Assembly: GCF_016811105.1 (NCBI RefSeq)
Contig: NZ_JAFBGM010000001.1
Span: 2,236,126-2,300,125 of the forward strand
Source: Aurantibacter crassamenti
Lineage (GTDB): Bacteria; Bacteroidota; Bacteroidia; Flavobacteriales; Flavobacteriaceae
Length of the DNA stretch: 64,000 bases
Direction of reading: 5' to 3'
Below, one piece after another: positions 50,780 to 60,491 of this stretch (position 1 is its first letter; each line of letters starts with the position of its first letter). A model generated the notes under the pieces. It searched no databases and was not told the DNA's origin. It saw only the letters and a list, made by a program, of their open reading frames with translations. The translations under genes were made by a program, and so were the position numbers.

Positions 50780-53700
50780 TTATAAGCCTACTTGTAGTCC
50801 TACTACAAATGTGGTTGATTTTGGATATTCATGCCACTTCATGCCTTGTGAGAAAACATTGTTGCTAGCCCCACCTCTAATCGGTGATACCTCAGGGTCA
50901 CCAATAAGTTCATCATTAACAAGCAAAAAGAAATTCTGCGTTGACGCATATATTCTTAGTTTGTTTAAGTATAGCTTCTCTAAAAGCTGAGGTTGAAAAG
51001 TATAACCTAGCATCAGGTTTCGTCCTCTTAAGAATGAACCATCTTTTATCCAGTGACTATCTACATTAGTTACATAACCTGCACGTGTATCACGCACTTG
51101 CGCAATCATTGTGTCTTGGTTGTCTGGTGTCCATGCGTCAAGTACAGTTCGGTAGCTATTCGCAAGTGCTTGTCTGTCTTCACTGGCATGTAAGTTCATA
51201 TCCATAACATCATTACCAATTGAATACTGCATTTCTAATGTTAGGTCAATGCCTTTGTAAGCAACATAGTTTGTAAACGTTCCAGAAGCATCAGGATATC
51301 CATTACCAATTATAGATCTATCTTCATCATTAATGATTTTATCACCATTAAAATCCTTGTATTTAATATCACCAGGTAAAAGAGTTAGACCGTTTCTATA
51401 ACTAACAAAACTAGCAGCTTCAGCAGCTTCGTCAGTTCCCCAAACGCCTTCACGTGTAAGTCCCCAAAAAGCGCCAACTGGTTCACCAACTCTAATAATA
51501 CTTGTCTCATTAGTAATGCCAGGTCCACCAACACCAAAAATGTCAGATGGAGTAGCGAGAGATAATACTTTGTTTCTGTTAGTTGAAATATTAAAGGTTG
51601 AATTCCATGTCACATTTTCTGTCGCAATATTCTTTGTAGTTAAAGAAAATTCAAAACCTTTATTTTCCATAGAACCAACATTTCTTCTTATAAGTGTATA
51701 GCCACTTGATTGCGGAACTGGTGCATCAAGAAGCATGTCAGTTGTTTTACGATAGTAATAATCGGCTTCAAAGGTGATTCGATTCTGGAAAAGTCCTAAT
51801 TCTAAACCTACATCATATTGCCCAGTTTTCTCCCATTTTAAATCTGGGTTAGCCAAACGGTTAAGTCCAGTACCGCCAACACGATTGCCAGACCAAATAG
51901 TAGCATAATTTGAGCTTAAAAGTGAAAGTGAAGAATATGGAGGTATTTCAGAGTTGCCCGTTACCCCATAACTAGTTCTTAACTTTAGGTTTGATATTGT
52001 CTCGTTTTCTGCAAGAAAATTCTCGTCAGAAACTCTCCAAGCAAATGCTGCAGATGGAAAGAACGAAAATTTGTTATTGTCTCCAAATTTTGAAGATCCA
52101 TCGGCTCTACCAGTAACTGTGAAAAGATACTTGCCTAGTAAGTTGTAGTTAATTCTACCAAAATAAGAATTCAGTGCCTCTCTTGAGGCTGAGGAGGCTA
52201 CAGATAGATTGTCTGTACCAGCACCTAAATTATTGTATTCAAAGAAATCGGTAGGAAAGTTTCTAGAATAAGCATTCGCAAAGAAACTATTTGATTGCTG
52301 CCATGAAACACCTAAGAGCGCAGTAAACGAATTGTTCTCATTAATCTCTTTGTTGTATGTTAAATAGTTTTCAATAGACCAAAATGTTTCTTTGGCGCTA
52401 CTTGATGATGCTTGTGCACTTTCATTATTGTCTAATGTACTGTCACGAAACTCGTTGTTTTCTTGTGTGATAACGTTTGTGCCAATTACGGTTCTCATTT
52501 CTAAATCTTTAGTGAAATTGATGTTAGAAAAGATACTACCAGAGGCAGTTTGTGTATTTAAAATGTATTGGTTGCTATTTAGCCAGTGCACAGAGTTTCT
52601 GGTACCTTCAGCGTAAGGGTAATCTCTGTTGTCAGCAAATAAGCCATCTTTTACACCACCATCATATTTAACTGGTAAGAATGGAAAATCTTCTACCATT
52701 CTTCGCGGTACTTGATCATTGGTATCGGCTAAGTTTTCAGTTTGACTATTATAACTTAAAGATCCGCCGACTTTCATCCAATCTTTAATTTGGTCATCAA
52801 TAGAGAATCGACCAGAATAACGTTTTAAATAGGTGTTTTTAAGAAGTCCTTGTTCATCATTAATACCAACTGAAATTGAATAAGTAGTTCTTTCGTTTCC
52901 ACCAGAAAATCCAACTTGATGGTTTTGAGATAATTTGTGTTGTTGCACTTCTTTTGACCAATCTGTATCATAAATAGCATCGCCATTTGAATCAAACAAA
53001 GCTGCCATTAATGGGTCGGCTCTTTTTAAACTTGGCTCATATTGTGCAAAATTACCCGCTGCCCATCCGTCTGGGTCAAATTTTTGAGAATTTTCCCAAG
53101 AGAGTTGTTCAATCATTTTGTACTCCGCCGCGTTAAGTACTTCAGCACGATTAGGTCCAAATTGCTTCACATTGTATTCAACATTATATGTAATTCTGCC
53201 TTCACCAGAACGGCCTCTTTTAGTGGTTACTAAAATTACACCATTCGCACCTCTAGCACCATAAATTGCAGTTGAAGACGCATCTTTTAAAACTTCAATA
53301 GATACAACGTCATTAGGATTCAAATAATCAATAGCTGAACTAAACTGATCCAAATTACCTTGAGGTAATTGAACTCCATCTACAACATATAGTGGGTTGT
53401 TTGATGAGTTGATAGAACTAAAACCTCTAATTCTCACATTAGTTTTTCCACCTGGTCTACCCGAATTGGTGTTTACCTGAACACCTGCCACTTTTCCAGC
53501 TAACGCTTGGTTTAATGATTGTGCTGGGCGTTCTTGCAATTGTTCTGCATCTACTTGACCAACAGCACCTGTTAAATCAGATTTTCTTTGACTACCATAA
53601 CCAATTAATACTACTTCTTCTAACTGAGCTGCATCTTCTTCTAGAGTTACATCAACGTTAGATTGATTGTTAACATTAATCTCTTTGGTTTTGTAACCTA

Positions 53701-53923
53701 AATAGCTGAAGACTAGAGTAGAGTTGTTATCTACACCGTTTAGGGTGTAATTTCCATCGAAATCAGTTTGTGTTCCATTTGTTGTGCCTTTAACAAGTAC
53801 GTTGGCACCAGGTAATGGTCCGGACGAGTCTGAAACACTACCATTTACTGTTTGCGCTTTCGCTAGCCCGACACATAAAAATGCGCCAGCTAGTAAAATG
53901 CTCTTCAAAAATGTGTTCTTCAT
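50780..53923 (-). CDS. SusC/RagA-family TonB-linked outer-membrane transporter
   Basis: 1047 residues. Signal peptide (to GLAKAQ), carboxypeptidase-regulatory-like domain (VNGSVSDSSGPLPGANVLVKGTTNGTQTDFDG), plug domain (VVLIGYGSQRKSDLTGAVGQVDAEQLQERPAQSLNQALAGKVAGVQVN, VDGVQLPQGNLDQF, IEVLKDASSTAIYGARGANGVILVTTKRG), then a 22-strand barrel ending FVVGLQVGL. Import of oligomeric nutrients together with the SusD lipoprotein; substrate unknown. No glycoside hydrolase genes are adjacent. Confidence 0.96.
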   Translation of the reverse strand: MKNTFLKSILLAGAFLCVGLAKAQTVNGSVSDSSGPLPGANVLVKGTTNGTQTDFDGNYTLNGVDNNSTLVFSYLGYKTKEINVNNQSNVDVTLEEDAAQLEEVVLIGYGSQRKSDLTGAVGQVDAEQLQERPAQSLNQALAGKVAGVQVNTNSGRPGGKTNVRIRGFSSINSSNNPLYVVDGVQLPQGNLDQFSSAIDYLNPNDVVSIEVLKDASSTAIYGARGANGVILVTTKRGRSGEGRITYNVEYNVKQFGPNRAEVLNAAEYKMIEQLSWENSQKFDPDGWAAGNFAQYEPSLKRADPLMAALFDSNGDAIYDTDWSKEVQQHKLSQNHQVGFSGGNERTTYSISVGINDEQGLLKNTYLKRYSGRFSIDDQIKDWMKVGGSLSYNSQTENLADTNDQVPRRMVEDFPFLPVKYDGGVKDGLFADNRDYPYAEGTRNSVHWLNSNQYILNTQTASGSIFSNINFTKDLEMRTVIGTNVITQENNEFRDSTLDNNESAQASSSSAKETFWSIENYLTYNKEINENNSFTALLGVSWQQSNSFFANAYSRNFPTDFFEYNNLGAGTDNLSVASSASREALNSYFGRINYNLLGKYLFTVTGRADGSSKFGDNNKFSFFPSAAFAWRVSDENFLAENETISNLKLRTSYGVTGNSEIPPYSSLSLLSSNYATIWSGNRVGGTGLNRLANPDLKWEKTGQYDVGLELGLFQNRITFEADYYYRKTTDMLLDAPVPQSSGYTLIRRNVGSMENKGFEFSLTTKNIATENVTWNSTFNISTNRNKVLSLATPSDIFGVGGPGITNETSIIRVGEPVGAFWGLTREGVWGTDEAAEAASFVSYRNGLTLLPGDIKYKDFNGDKIINDEDRSIIGNGYPDASGTFTNYVAYKGIDLTLEMQYSIGNDVMDMNLHASEDRQALANSYRTVLDAWTPDNQDTMIAQVRDTRAGYVTNVDSHWIKDGSFLRGRNLMLGYTFQPQLLEKLYLNKLRIYASTQNFFLLVNDELIGDPEVSPIRGGASNNVFSQGMKWHEYPKSTTFVVGLQVGL

Positions 53924-53984
53924 AATTGATAATTTTAAGTTGAGTTTGTGATTTGTTTAAGAAATGAAATTAATACAATTTCTA

Positions 53985-53998
53985 CTACAACGTTGTAG
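53985..53998. promoter_or_regulatory. Perfect 14-base palindrome with LacI-family core upstream of susC
   Basis: CTACAACGTTGTAG, with AACGTT at its centre as in many LacI/GalR-family operators. It lies 62-75 bases upstream of the susC start, in the 281-base spacer shared with the symporter gene. No LacI-type gene is in the window. Nothing else in the spacer could be named. Confidence 0.5.
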
Positions 53999-54204
53999 TT
54001 CACTTGTTAAATTATTGTGATTTTAATAATTTATCGTAGGATAAAATTTACATTAAATTATTTTTTGGGGTAAAAATTCCCATATGCAGGTATTTGCAAG
54101 AAATTAAAATATAGAGAATAGGATAATTTGTTATCAATGCATATTTAGTTGTTTGTGAAATTATGGAGCTAGTTTTCGTATTTTGCATTTTCAAACCAAT
54201 TAGA

Positions 54205-55701
54205 ATGACTCCAACTAGTATACTTTTCCTTATTGCAGGCTATTTTCTTCTTCTCATTTTAATCTCATATTTCACAGGAAAGAACGATAGTAATGATGAT
54301 TTTTTTAAGGCTGGTAAATCATCTCCGTGGTATTTAGTTGCTTTTGGTATGGTTGGGGCATCGCTTTCAGGTGTTACATTTATTTCTGTACCGGGTTGGG
54401 TAGCTGATTCTCAATTCAGCTATATGCAAGTTGTAATGGGGTATATGGTTGGCTATTTTGTTGTGGCATATGTATTATTACCAATATATTATAAATGGAA
54501 TCTGACATCTATATATGAATACTTAGCGCAAAGATTTGGAGTGGTGAGTCATAAGGTGGGTGCTGTTTCCTTTTTTGTATCTCGAGTTTTAGGTGCAGCA
54601 TTTCGTTTGTTTCTTGTTGCTATTGTTTTACAACAATTTGTATTTGATGAATTAGGTGTGCCTTTTGAAGTAACAGTTACCATTTCAATTTTACTAATTT
54701 GGATTTATACTTTTAAAGGGGGAATTAAAACAATTGTTTGGACAGATACTTTGCAAACCCTATTCATGTTACTATCGGTTGGATTTTCAATCTATTTCAT
54801 TTTACAAGAATTGGATTATAGCTTCAGCGAATTTTTAGCATCAAATGAGCTTAAACAGTACAGTAAAACCTTTTTTACAGATGACTTTTTCGCTCCAAAT
54901 TATTTTTTCAAATCGTTTTTCGGAGGTATGTTCATTACCATATGTATGACAGGTCTGGATCAAGATATGATGCAAAAGAACCTTACCTGCAAGAATCTAG
55001 GTGACGCTAAAAAGAATATGGTTTCGTTTAGCTTAACGCTAGTAGTTGTTACGTTTATTTTCATGTTATTGGGTGCGCTTTTATTTATTTATGCTGATAA
55101 ATTTGGAATTGCTATTCCGATGATGGATGGTCAAGCAAAAACCGATTTGCTTTTTCCTGAAATAGCACTTAATAGTAATTTAGGAATAATAGTAGGTGCA
55201 ACCTTTATGCTAGGGCTTATTGCAGCAGCCTATAGTAGTGCTGATAGTGCTTTAACTTCGTTGACAACTTCATTCTGTGTTGATTTTTTGGCTATTGATA
55301 AAAAATCTGAATCCAGTCAAAAAAGCATTAGAAAAGGCACTCATATTTTTATGAGTGTATTACTCATAATTGTGGTAATAATTTTCAAACATGTACTTGA
55401 TACTAATGTAATAGATGGACTTTTAAAAGCAGCAAGTTATACCTATGGTCCACTCTTAGGGCTTTTCGCATTTGGTATTCTAACAAAATACAGAGTGAAA
55501 GATACATACGTGTGGTTGGTAGCATTGCTTTCGGTATTAATTACATTCGCTTTGGGTAAAATACCGGCTGAGAGTTTAGGAGGTTATGTTTTTGGATATG
55601 AGCTACTGCCAATCAATGGTTTGATTACATTTCTTGGACTTTGGTTAATTCGGAGGGATGCTTCAGCTGATGAAATTGAAGCGAATTCGATAAAAAGTTA
55701 G
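54205..55701 (+). CDS. Sodium:solute symporter family transporter
   Basis: 498 residues from ATG at 54205 ([19 protein letters not shown]); an earlier in-frame ATG at 54163 adds a stretch of no family character. About 13 helices of the SSS fold: [42 protein letters not shown] at the start and FLGLWLIRR near the end. Conserved [10 protein letters not shown] region near TM2 fits Na-binding. Divergent from susC, perhaps importing the breakdown product of the same substrate (inference). Confidence 0.9.
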   Translation: MTPTSILFLIAGYFLLLILISYFTGKNDSNDDFFKAGKSSPWYLVAFGMVGASLSGVTFISVPGWVADSQFSYMQVVMGYMVGYFVVAYVLLPIYYKWNLTSIYEYLAQRFGVVSHKVGAVSFFVSRVLGAAFRLFLVAIVLQQFVFDELGVPFEVTVTISILLIWIYTFKGGIKTIVWTDTLQTLFMLLSVGFSIYFILQELDYSFSEFLASNELKQYSKTFFTDDFFAPNYFFKSFFGGMFITICMTGLDQDMMQKNLTCKNLGDAKKNMVSFSLTLVVVTFIFMLLGALLFIYADKFGIAIPMMDGQAKTDLLFPEIALNSNLGIIVGATFMLGLIAAAYSSADSALTSLTTSFCVDFLAIDKKSESSQKSIRKGTHIFMSVLLIIVVIIFKHVLDTNVIDGLLKAASYTYGPLLGLFAFGILTKYRVKDTYVWLVALLSVLITFALGKIPAESLGGYVFGYELLPINGLITFLGLWLIRRDASADEIEANSIKS

Positions 55702-55777
55702 ATTGTTTCGTTGTTAGGACGACGAATTAAATGTTAAAATTTACTTTTTTTAATTGGATTACAACTCGTAAGATAAG

Positions 55778-56137
55778 TTAGTATTGTTTTGTGGCTAAAA
55801 GCACAAGCGTACAGGCAACTTCTACTTCTATGCCATTGTTTTCTAGTATTTTATAAAATTCAGGATTTTCAGTACCAGGATTAAAGATTACTCTTTTTGG
55901 CTTCAATTTAAGTAAACCCCCGTAGTATTCAGGCTGACGGCTTGAATTGATATATAATGTTACGGTATGAATATTTTGAAAATCGCTTAAATTGGTCTTT
56001 ATTTGTACAGACCCTATTTGACCTGCTTTAAATCCAAAAGCTTCAGTATCGATGTTATGGCCTACAAGTTTATTTACGGCTAAATTACTATAGCGATCAG
56101 TTTTTAAAGAGGCTCCAAAGACAAGTGTTTTTTTCAT
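55778..56137 (-). CDS. CoA-binding protein (YccU-like)
   Basis: 119 residues, Rossmann-like CoA-binding domain: MKKTLVFGASLKTDRYSNLAVNKLVGHN at the N-terminus and ALYINSSRQPEYYGGLLKLKPKRVIFNPGTENPEF-type sequence (here VTLYINSSRQPEYYGG). Function unknown. Confidence 0.88.
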   Translation of the reverse strand: MKKTLVFGASLKTDRYSNLAVNKLVGHNIDTEAFGFKAGQIGSVQIKTNLSDFQNIHTVTLYINSSRQPEYYGGLLKLKPKRVIFNPGTENPEFYKILENNGIEVEVACTLVLLATKQY

Positions 56138-56305
56138 TTGTTAAATTTGGTGTTAAATATCGTTGTGTAGTGTAATTAAAATAGAATGTAGTCGTCTTTA
56201 CTATGACTCGCATTACACAAAGTTTAAAATAATAATATTGGTCATTGATAACGCTATATGTTTATAGTTAATGGTTAGTGTTTAGTATAGCTGCATCAAT
56301 GATAG

Positions 56306-56331
56306 AAACCCTGACGGCAACGTCAGGGTTT
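56306..56331. terminator. Hairpin between ilvE and the CoA-binding gene
   Basis: 11-base-pair stem AAACCCTGACG (56306-56316) / CGTCAGGGTTT (56321-56331), loop GCAA. T-runs on both sides are short. Likely ends the ilvE transcript (minus strand). Confidence 0.65.
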
Positions 56332-56385
56332 TGTGTTTTATATATTTGATGTTTGAATGATTTTGAACTGTTTACAGTTCAAAGA

Positions 56386-57456
56386 TTAAATGTCAATTCC
56401 GTAGCGCCAGCCATAATTGTCCGCCGCTCTATTGTATTGAATATCGGTAATTGTTTTTTTCATTAAATCGGCATACCCATTTTCAATTTCAGGCAAATCA
56501 TAATCTTCTCCTTTGTACCCAAAAGCTGAAATTGGAGAAACTACTGCTGCAGTTCCTGCGCCAAACATTTCTTTGAGTGTGCCATTCTTGGCAGCTTCAA
56601 CAATTTCAGTAACGGTTAGGGTTCGTACCTCAGTTTTTATGGCATTTGCTTCAGCTATCTGAAGTATGCTTTTTCTAGTTATACCGTCTAAAATACGATC
56701 ACTAGTAGGTCCCGTTATAAGAGTGTCACCAATTCTAACAAAAATATTCATGGCGCCTGCCTCTTCTATATTTTCGTGTGTATGATCATCTGTCCATACT
56801 ACTTGCTGATATCCTTTTAGTTTTGCCAACTGCGTTGGATGAAATTGACCAGCATAGTTTCCACCGGTTTTTGCATAACCAACACCACCATTAGCTGATC
56901 TTGAATATTTTTCTTCAATCAGTACTTTAACACTACCTGAAAAATAAGCACCTGATGGAGCCAATGCAATGATAAATTTATATTCATCAGCTGGTGAAGC
57001 ATGAAAACCTTCACCAGAAGCAAACATAAACGGTCTAATGTACATGGCACTACCATCTATTTCCGGAATCCACTTTTCATCTAACTTTAGTAATGCTTTT
57101 AAGCCTTCCATGAAATGTGATTCTGGTATTTCAGGCATTGCCATACGACTTGCAGAAATATTAAATCTTTTATGGTTGTCAATCGGTCGAAATAACCACA
57201 TAGCACCATCTACATCTTTGTAAGCTTTCATACCTTCAAAAATAGATTGACCATAATGAAAAATCTTTGCTGAAGGTTGCAATGTAATTGGTCCGTAAGG
57301 AACAATTTTAGGCGATTCCCAAGCTCCATTTTTATAGTCGCAGACTAACATATGGTCAGAAAAAATGCTTCCAAAAGCAAGATTGTTGAAATCAACTTGG
57401 CTAATTTTAGAATTCTTAGCCTTTTCTATTTTTATGTCAAGTGTACTTGGCTTCAT
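56386..57456 (-). CDS. ilvE: Branched-chain amino acid aminotransferase
   Basis: PLP enzyme, final step of Val/Leu/Ile synthesis, 356 residues from ATG at 57456 (MKPSTLDIKIEK). Class II (eukaryotic-like) BCAT layout: FGSIFSDHMLVCDY, YGPITLQPSAKIFHYGQSIFEGMKAY, MYIRPFMFASGEGFHASPADEY, the PLP lysine in GYAKTGGNYAGQF, VVWTDDHTHENIEEAGAMNIF and FGAGTAAVVSPI. Divergent from the DUF4920 gene. Confidence 0.96.
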   Translation of the reverse strand: MKPSTLDIKIEKAKNSKISQVDFNNLAFGSIFSDHMLVCDYKNGAWESPKIVPYGPITLQPSAKIFHYGQSIFEGMKAYKDVDGAMWLFRPIDNHKRFNISASRMAMPEIPESHFMEGLKALLKLDEKWIPEIDGSAMYIRPFMFASGEGFHASPADEYKFIIALAPSGAYFSGSVKVLIEEKYSRSANGGVGYAKTGGNYAGQFHPTQLAKLKGYQQVVWTDDHTHENIEEAGAMNIFVRIGDTLITGPTSDRILDGITRKSILQIAEANAIKTEVRTLTVTEIVEAAKNGTLKEMFGAGTAAVVSPISAFGYKGEDYDLPEIENGYADLMKKTITDIQYNRAADNYGWRYGIDI

Positions 57457-57562
57457 GTTCAAATTACTTTTAAAGAATAAAATTAACTATTTCTCTCATC
57501 TGCCCCAGCATTTTCAGATAAATTTGACGAATTTTGTTCAATCAATCTATTTTTTATGAAAT

Positions 57563-58066
57563 ATGTATCGATTTAGCCTTTTAACTGCATTATTATTTGC
57601 TGTAAATTTTTGTACATCTCAAGAAATTAAATCAAAATCTGATTCTGAAGTTAAAACACAGAAACTATATGAGTCGTTTGGTGAAAAAACAGAAGCGGCA
57701 AATACAATTTCTAGTATTGACATGTTAAAAGAATACGCAAATCTTCAAACTTCAGATTCCTTAAAAACAAAGTTTACTGCTAAAGTGCTAGATGTGTGTA
57801 AAGTAAAAGGATGTTGGATGCGTTTAGAACTTGACAATGGTGAAGAAGCAATGGTTAAATTTAAAAACTACGGTTTTTTTATGCCTTTTGATATTACCGG
57901 CAAAGAGGTAATAGTGAATGGTAGTGCCTTTGTTAATGAAATGAGTGTTGCAGAACAAAAGCATTATGCAGAAGATGGGGGTAAATCAAAAGAAGAAATT
58001 GCTAAAATAACAGCAGCTAAAAAAACTTATGGTTTTCTGGCTGACGGAGTTTTGCTAAAGAAATAA
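57563..58066 (+). CDS. DUF4920 domain protein, exported
   Basis: 167 residues, signal peptide ending around FCTSQ. DUF4920 features: KLYESFGEKT, KVLDVCKVKGCWMRLELDNGEEAMVKFKNYGFFMPFDITGKEVIVNG, the last with a C-x-x-x-G-C-W segment. Possibly periplasmic metal- or haem-related, but function is unknown. 5 bases before mnmD, so co-transcribed. Confidence 0.87.
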   Translation: MYRFSLLTALLFAVNFCTSQEIKSKSDSEVKTQKLYESFGEKTEAANTISSIDMLKEYANLQTSDSLKTKFTAKVLDVCKVKGCWMRLELDNGEEAMVKFKNYGFFMPFDITGKEVIVNGSAFVNEMSVAEQKHYAEDGGKSKEEIAKITAAKKTYGFLADGVLLKK

Positions 58067-58071
58067 ATAGG

Positions 58072-58737
58072 TTGAATAGAAAAGTAATAATCACTTCAGA
58101 TGGTTCTAAAACCATTCAAATAGAAGATTTGAATGAGCAATATCATTCTATACATGGTGCTGTTCAAGAAGCTGAACATGTTTTTATCAAAAATGGACTT
58201 TCACTATTTAAAGAACAAGAAATTTCAATTCTTGAAATAGGTTTTGGTACAGGTTTGAATGCATTAATTACTTTAATTAGAAGTAAAGAGTATGATATTA
58301 AGGTTAAGTATACGGGTGTTGAGAAGTTTCCTGTTGTCAAAAATGAATTGGATCAACTGAATTATATTTCTTGTTTAGATGCTATTAATTTTCAATCAGA
58401 ATTTAATAAAATGCATAATGCAGCTTGGGAAACTGATATTGAATTATCTAAAGATTTTATCCTAAAAAAAAGAGAAGAAGACTTTTTAGACATTAAAGAT
58501 GTTAGTGCTTTTGATCTTGTTTATTTTGATGCATTTGGCGCTCGCGTTCAGCCTGAGCTTTGGACAGAGATTATCTTCAAAAAAATGTACGATGCCATGA
58601 AAACTGATGCTTTTTTGGTTACTTATTCTGCTAAGGGCAGTGTTAGAAGGGCAATGCAGGCTGTTGGTTTTGAAGTAGAAAGGTTACCTGGGCCACCAGG
58701 AAAACGCGAAATGTTGCGTGCCAAAAAATTGAAATAA
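58072..58737 (+). CDS. mnmD: tRNA (5-methylaminomethyl-2-thiouridine)(34)-methyltransferase MnmD
   Basis: 221 residues, TTG start at 58072. SAM-binding ILEIGFGTGLNAL, VKYTGVEKFPV, and the DAFGARVQPELWTEI segment with YSAKGSVRRAMQAVGF. It methylates the wobble uridine in the last step of mnm5s2U. It lacks the FAD domain of E. coli MnmC, the monofunctional form seen in Bacteroidota. Confidence 0.93.
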   Translation: MNRKVIITSDGSKTIQIEDLNEQYHSIHGAVQEAEHVFIKNGLSLFKEQEISILEIGFGTGLNALITLIRSKEYDIKVKYTGVEKFPVVKNELDQLNYISCLDAINFQSEFNKMHNAAWETDIELSKDFILKKREEDFLDIKDVSAFDLVYFDAFGARVQPELWTEIIFKKMYDAMKTDAFLVTYSAKGSVRRAMQAVGFEVERLPGPPGKREMLRAKKLK

Positions 58738-58823
58738 ATTGAACTGCAAGTATTTCATTTTAAATATGTTAAATCGGAATTAAAGTCTAGGTGCTACCTG
58801 ATTCAAACCAATACCTTTGTGCT

Positions 58824-59750
58824 ATGAAGTATTTGATTACAGGCGCAACGGGTTTGGTAGGCAAAGAAATAGTAAGACTTTGTCATGATAGCGGTATTGC
58901 TGTGAATTACCTAACTACAAGCAAGAGTAAAATTGTTTCAAAAAAAGATTACAAAGGCTTTTATTGGAATCCCGATACTGGTGAAATAGATAGTGCATGT
59001 TTTGAAGGTGTTTCTGCAATAATAAATCTTGCTGGAGCCTCAATTTCAAAAAAATGGACTCCTTCAAATAAAAAGCAAATTCTAAATAGCCGCATTAATT
59101 CTATAGGTACTTTATTCAATGCACTAAACAAAGGTGAGTTTGAAGAAATCGATACCTTTGTGTCAGCCTCTGCTATTGGTGTTTATCCAAATTCATTAGA
59201 GAAGTATTATGATGAAGATACAGCAGAAATTGATGATAGCTTTTTAGGTGAAGTGGTACAGCAATGGGAAGCTGAAGTTGATAGATTGAACACTTTTAAT
59301 ATGTCAGTAGCTAAAGTGCGTATCGGACTAGTTTTGGCTTCAGAGGGCGGTGCTTTACCTCAAATGGCGAAACCTGTTAAAATGTTTGTAGGAGCAGCTT
59401 TTGGTTCAGGTGAACAATGGCAATCTTGGATCCATATTACCGATCTAGCGCGCATTTTTATGTTTGCTGCAAAAAACAAACTGTCAGGTGTTTATAATGG
59501 AGTGGCACCAAACCCTATATCACAGAAAAAATTAATTAAAGAAATAGCAATTGTTTTAAAAAGACCACTGCTATTACCCAATATTCCTAAGTTCTTCATA
59601 AAAACGATATTGGGTGAAATGTCATATCTCTTATTAGCAAGTCAGCGAGTTAGTGCTAAGAAAATTAAAGAAGAAGGTTTTGATTTTGTACATTCTAATA
59701 TTGCACTAGCGCTACAAGCTATATATTCTAAGGCCAATAGTAAAGATTGA
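58824..59750 (+). CDS. NAD(P)-binding epimerase-like protein, TIGR01777 family (YfcH-like)
   Basis: 308 residues from ATG at 58824 (MKYLITGATGLVGKEIV), a Rossmann GxxGxxG. Further family segments: GADAIINLAGASISKKWT-like (here IINLAGASISKKW), SASAIGVYPN, WEAEVDRLN, VRIGLVLASEGGALPQMAKP and FVGAAFGSGEQWQSWIHITDLARIF. SDR extended family, substrate unknown. Confidence 0.9.
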   Translation: MKYLITGATGLVGKEIVRLCHDSGIAVNYLTTSKSKIVSKKDYKGFYWNPDTGEIDSACFEGVSAIINLAGASISKKWTPSNKKQILNSRINSIGTLFNALNKGEFEEIDTFVSASAIGVYPNSLEKYYDEDTAEIDDSFLGEVVQQWEAEVDRLNTFNMSVAKVRIGLVLASEGGALPQMAKPVKMFVGAAFGSGEQWQSWIHITDLARIFMFAAKNKLSGVYNGVAPNPISQKKLIKEIAIVLKRPLLLPNIPKFFIKTILGEMSYLLLASQRVSAKKIKEEGFDFVHSNIALALQAIYSKANSKD

Positions 59751-59855
59751 ATCCAAGTCACACTTACATTTTTAAAGTAAAATTTCATTGAGATGTTGAG
59801 GTTTTTCAGCTACTAATATGATTATTGGTTGTTTTTTCAATAAACTTCGTGACAT

Positions 59856-59888
59856 TTTGACATTTTTTAAGAAATGGCAGTACTTTTG
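59856..59888 (+). promoter_or_regulatory. Promoter of the grpE-dnaJ operon
   Basis: TTTG (59856-59859), 21-base spacer, TACTTTTG (59881-59888), a perfect TAnnTTTG. The grpE ATG is 34 bases downstream. No CIRCE-type inverted repeat is seen, so heat control is not obvious from sequence. Confidence 0.72.
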
Positions 59889-59921
59889 CCATCCGTAAAT
59901 AGTAAAAAAAACATACACGCA

Positions 59922-60458
59922 ATGAGCGAAAAAGATAGCACAGAAGAATTAGACGAAATACTTCATGAAAATGAAGAGCAAGTATCGGAAAATGAACAAG
60001 AAGAAGTTTCAATTGAAGATGAACTACGTCAAGATTTAGCTAAAGAAAAGGAGAAGTTTTTACGCCTTTTTGCAGAATTTGAGAATTATAAAAAGCGTAC
60101 ATCTAAAGAGCGAATGGAGCTTTTTAAAACAGCAGGTCAAGAAGTTATTGTTGCAATGTTACCTGTAGTTGATGATTTTGATCGTGCATTGCCAGAATTG
60201 GCGAAGTCTGAAGATAAAGAAGCTTTTAAAGGAGTTGAATTAATAAGTAATAAACTTCGTGAGACTTTAAAATCTAAAGGGTTAGAAGAAGTAAAAGTGA
60301 AGCAAGGTGATACTTTTGATGCCGAAATACATGATGCCATAACTCAAATACCTGCTCCAAAAAATAAGTTGAAGGGCAAGGTAATTGATGTAATTGAAAA
60401 GGGTTTCAAATTAGGCGATAAAATTATTAGACATCCAAAAGTAGTAGTTGGTAAATAA
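59922..60458 (+). CDS. grpE: Nucleotide exchange factor GrpE
   Basis: 178 residues from ATG at 59922 (MSEKDSTEELDEILHENEEQVS); the frame to 59874 lies in the promoter. Acidic N-terminus, long coiled coil (LAKEKEKFLRLFAEFENYKKRTSKERMELFK) and beta wing (PVVDDFDRALPE, KGLEEVKVKQGDTFDAEIHDA, EKGFKLGDKIIRHPKVVVGK). Exchanges ADP on DnaK. Followed by dnaJ after 33 bases. Confidence 0.97.
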   Translation: MSEKDSTEELDEILHENEEQVSENEQEEVSIEDELRQDLAKEKEKFLRLFAEFENYKKRTSKERMELFKTAGQEVIVAMLPVVDDFDRALPELAKSEDKEAFKGVELISNKLRETLKSKGLEEVKVKQGDTFDAEIHDAITQIPAPKNKLKGKVIDVIEKGFKLGDKIIRHPKVVVGK

Positions 60459-60491
60459 GCCAACACGCTGATTTTGATTTAAAACAACAAA

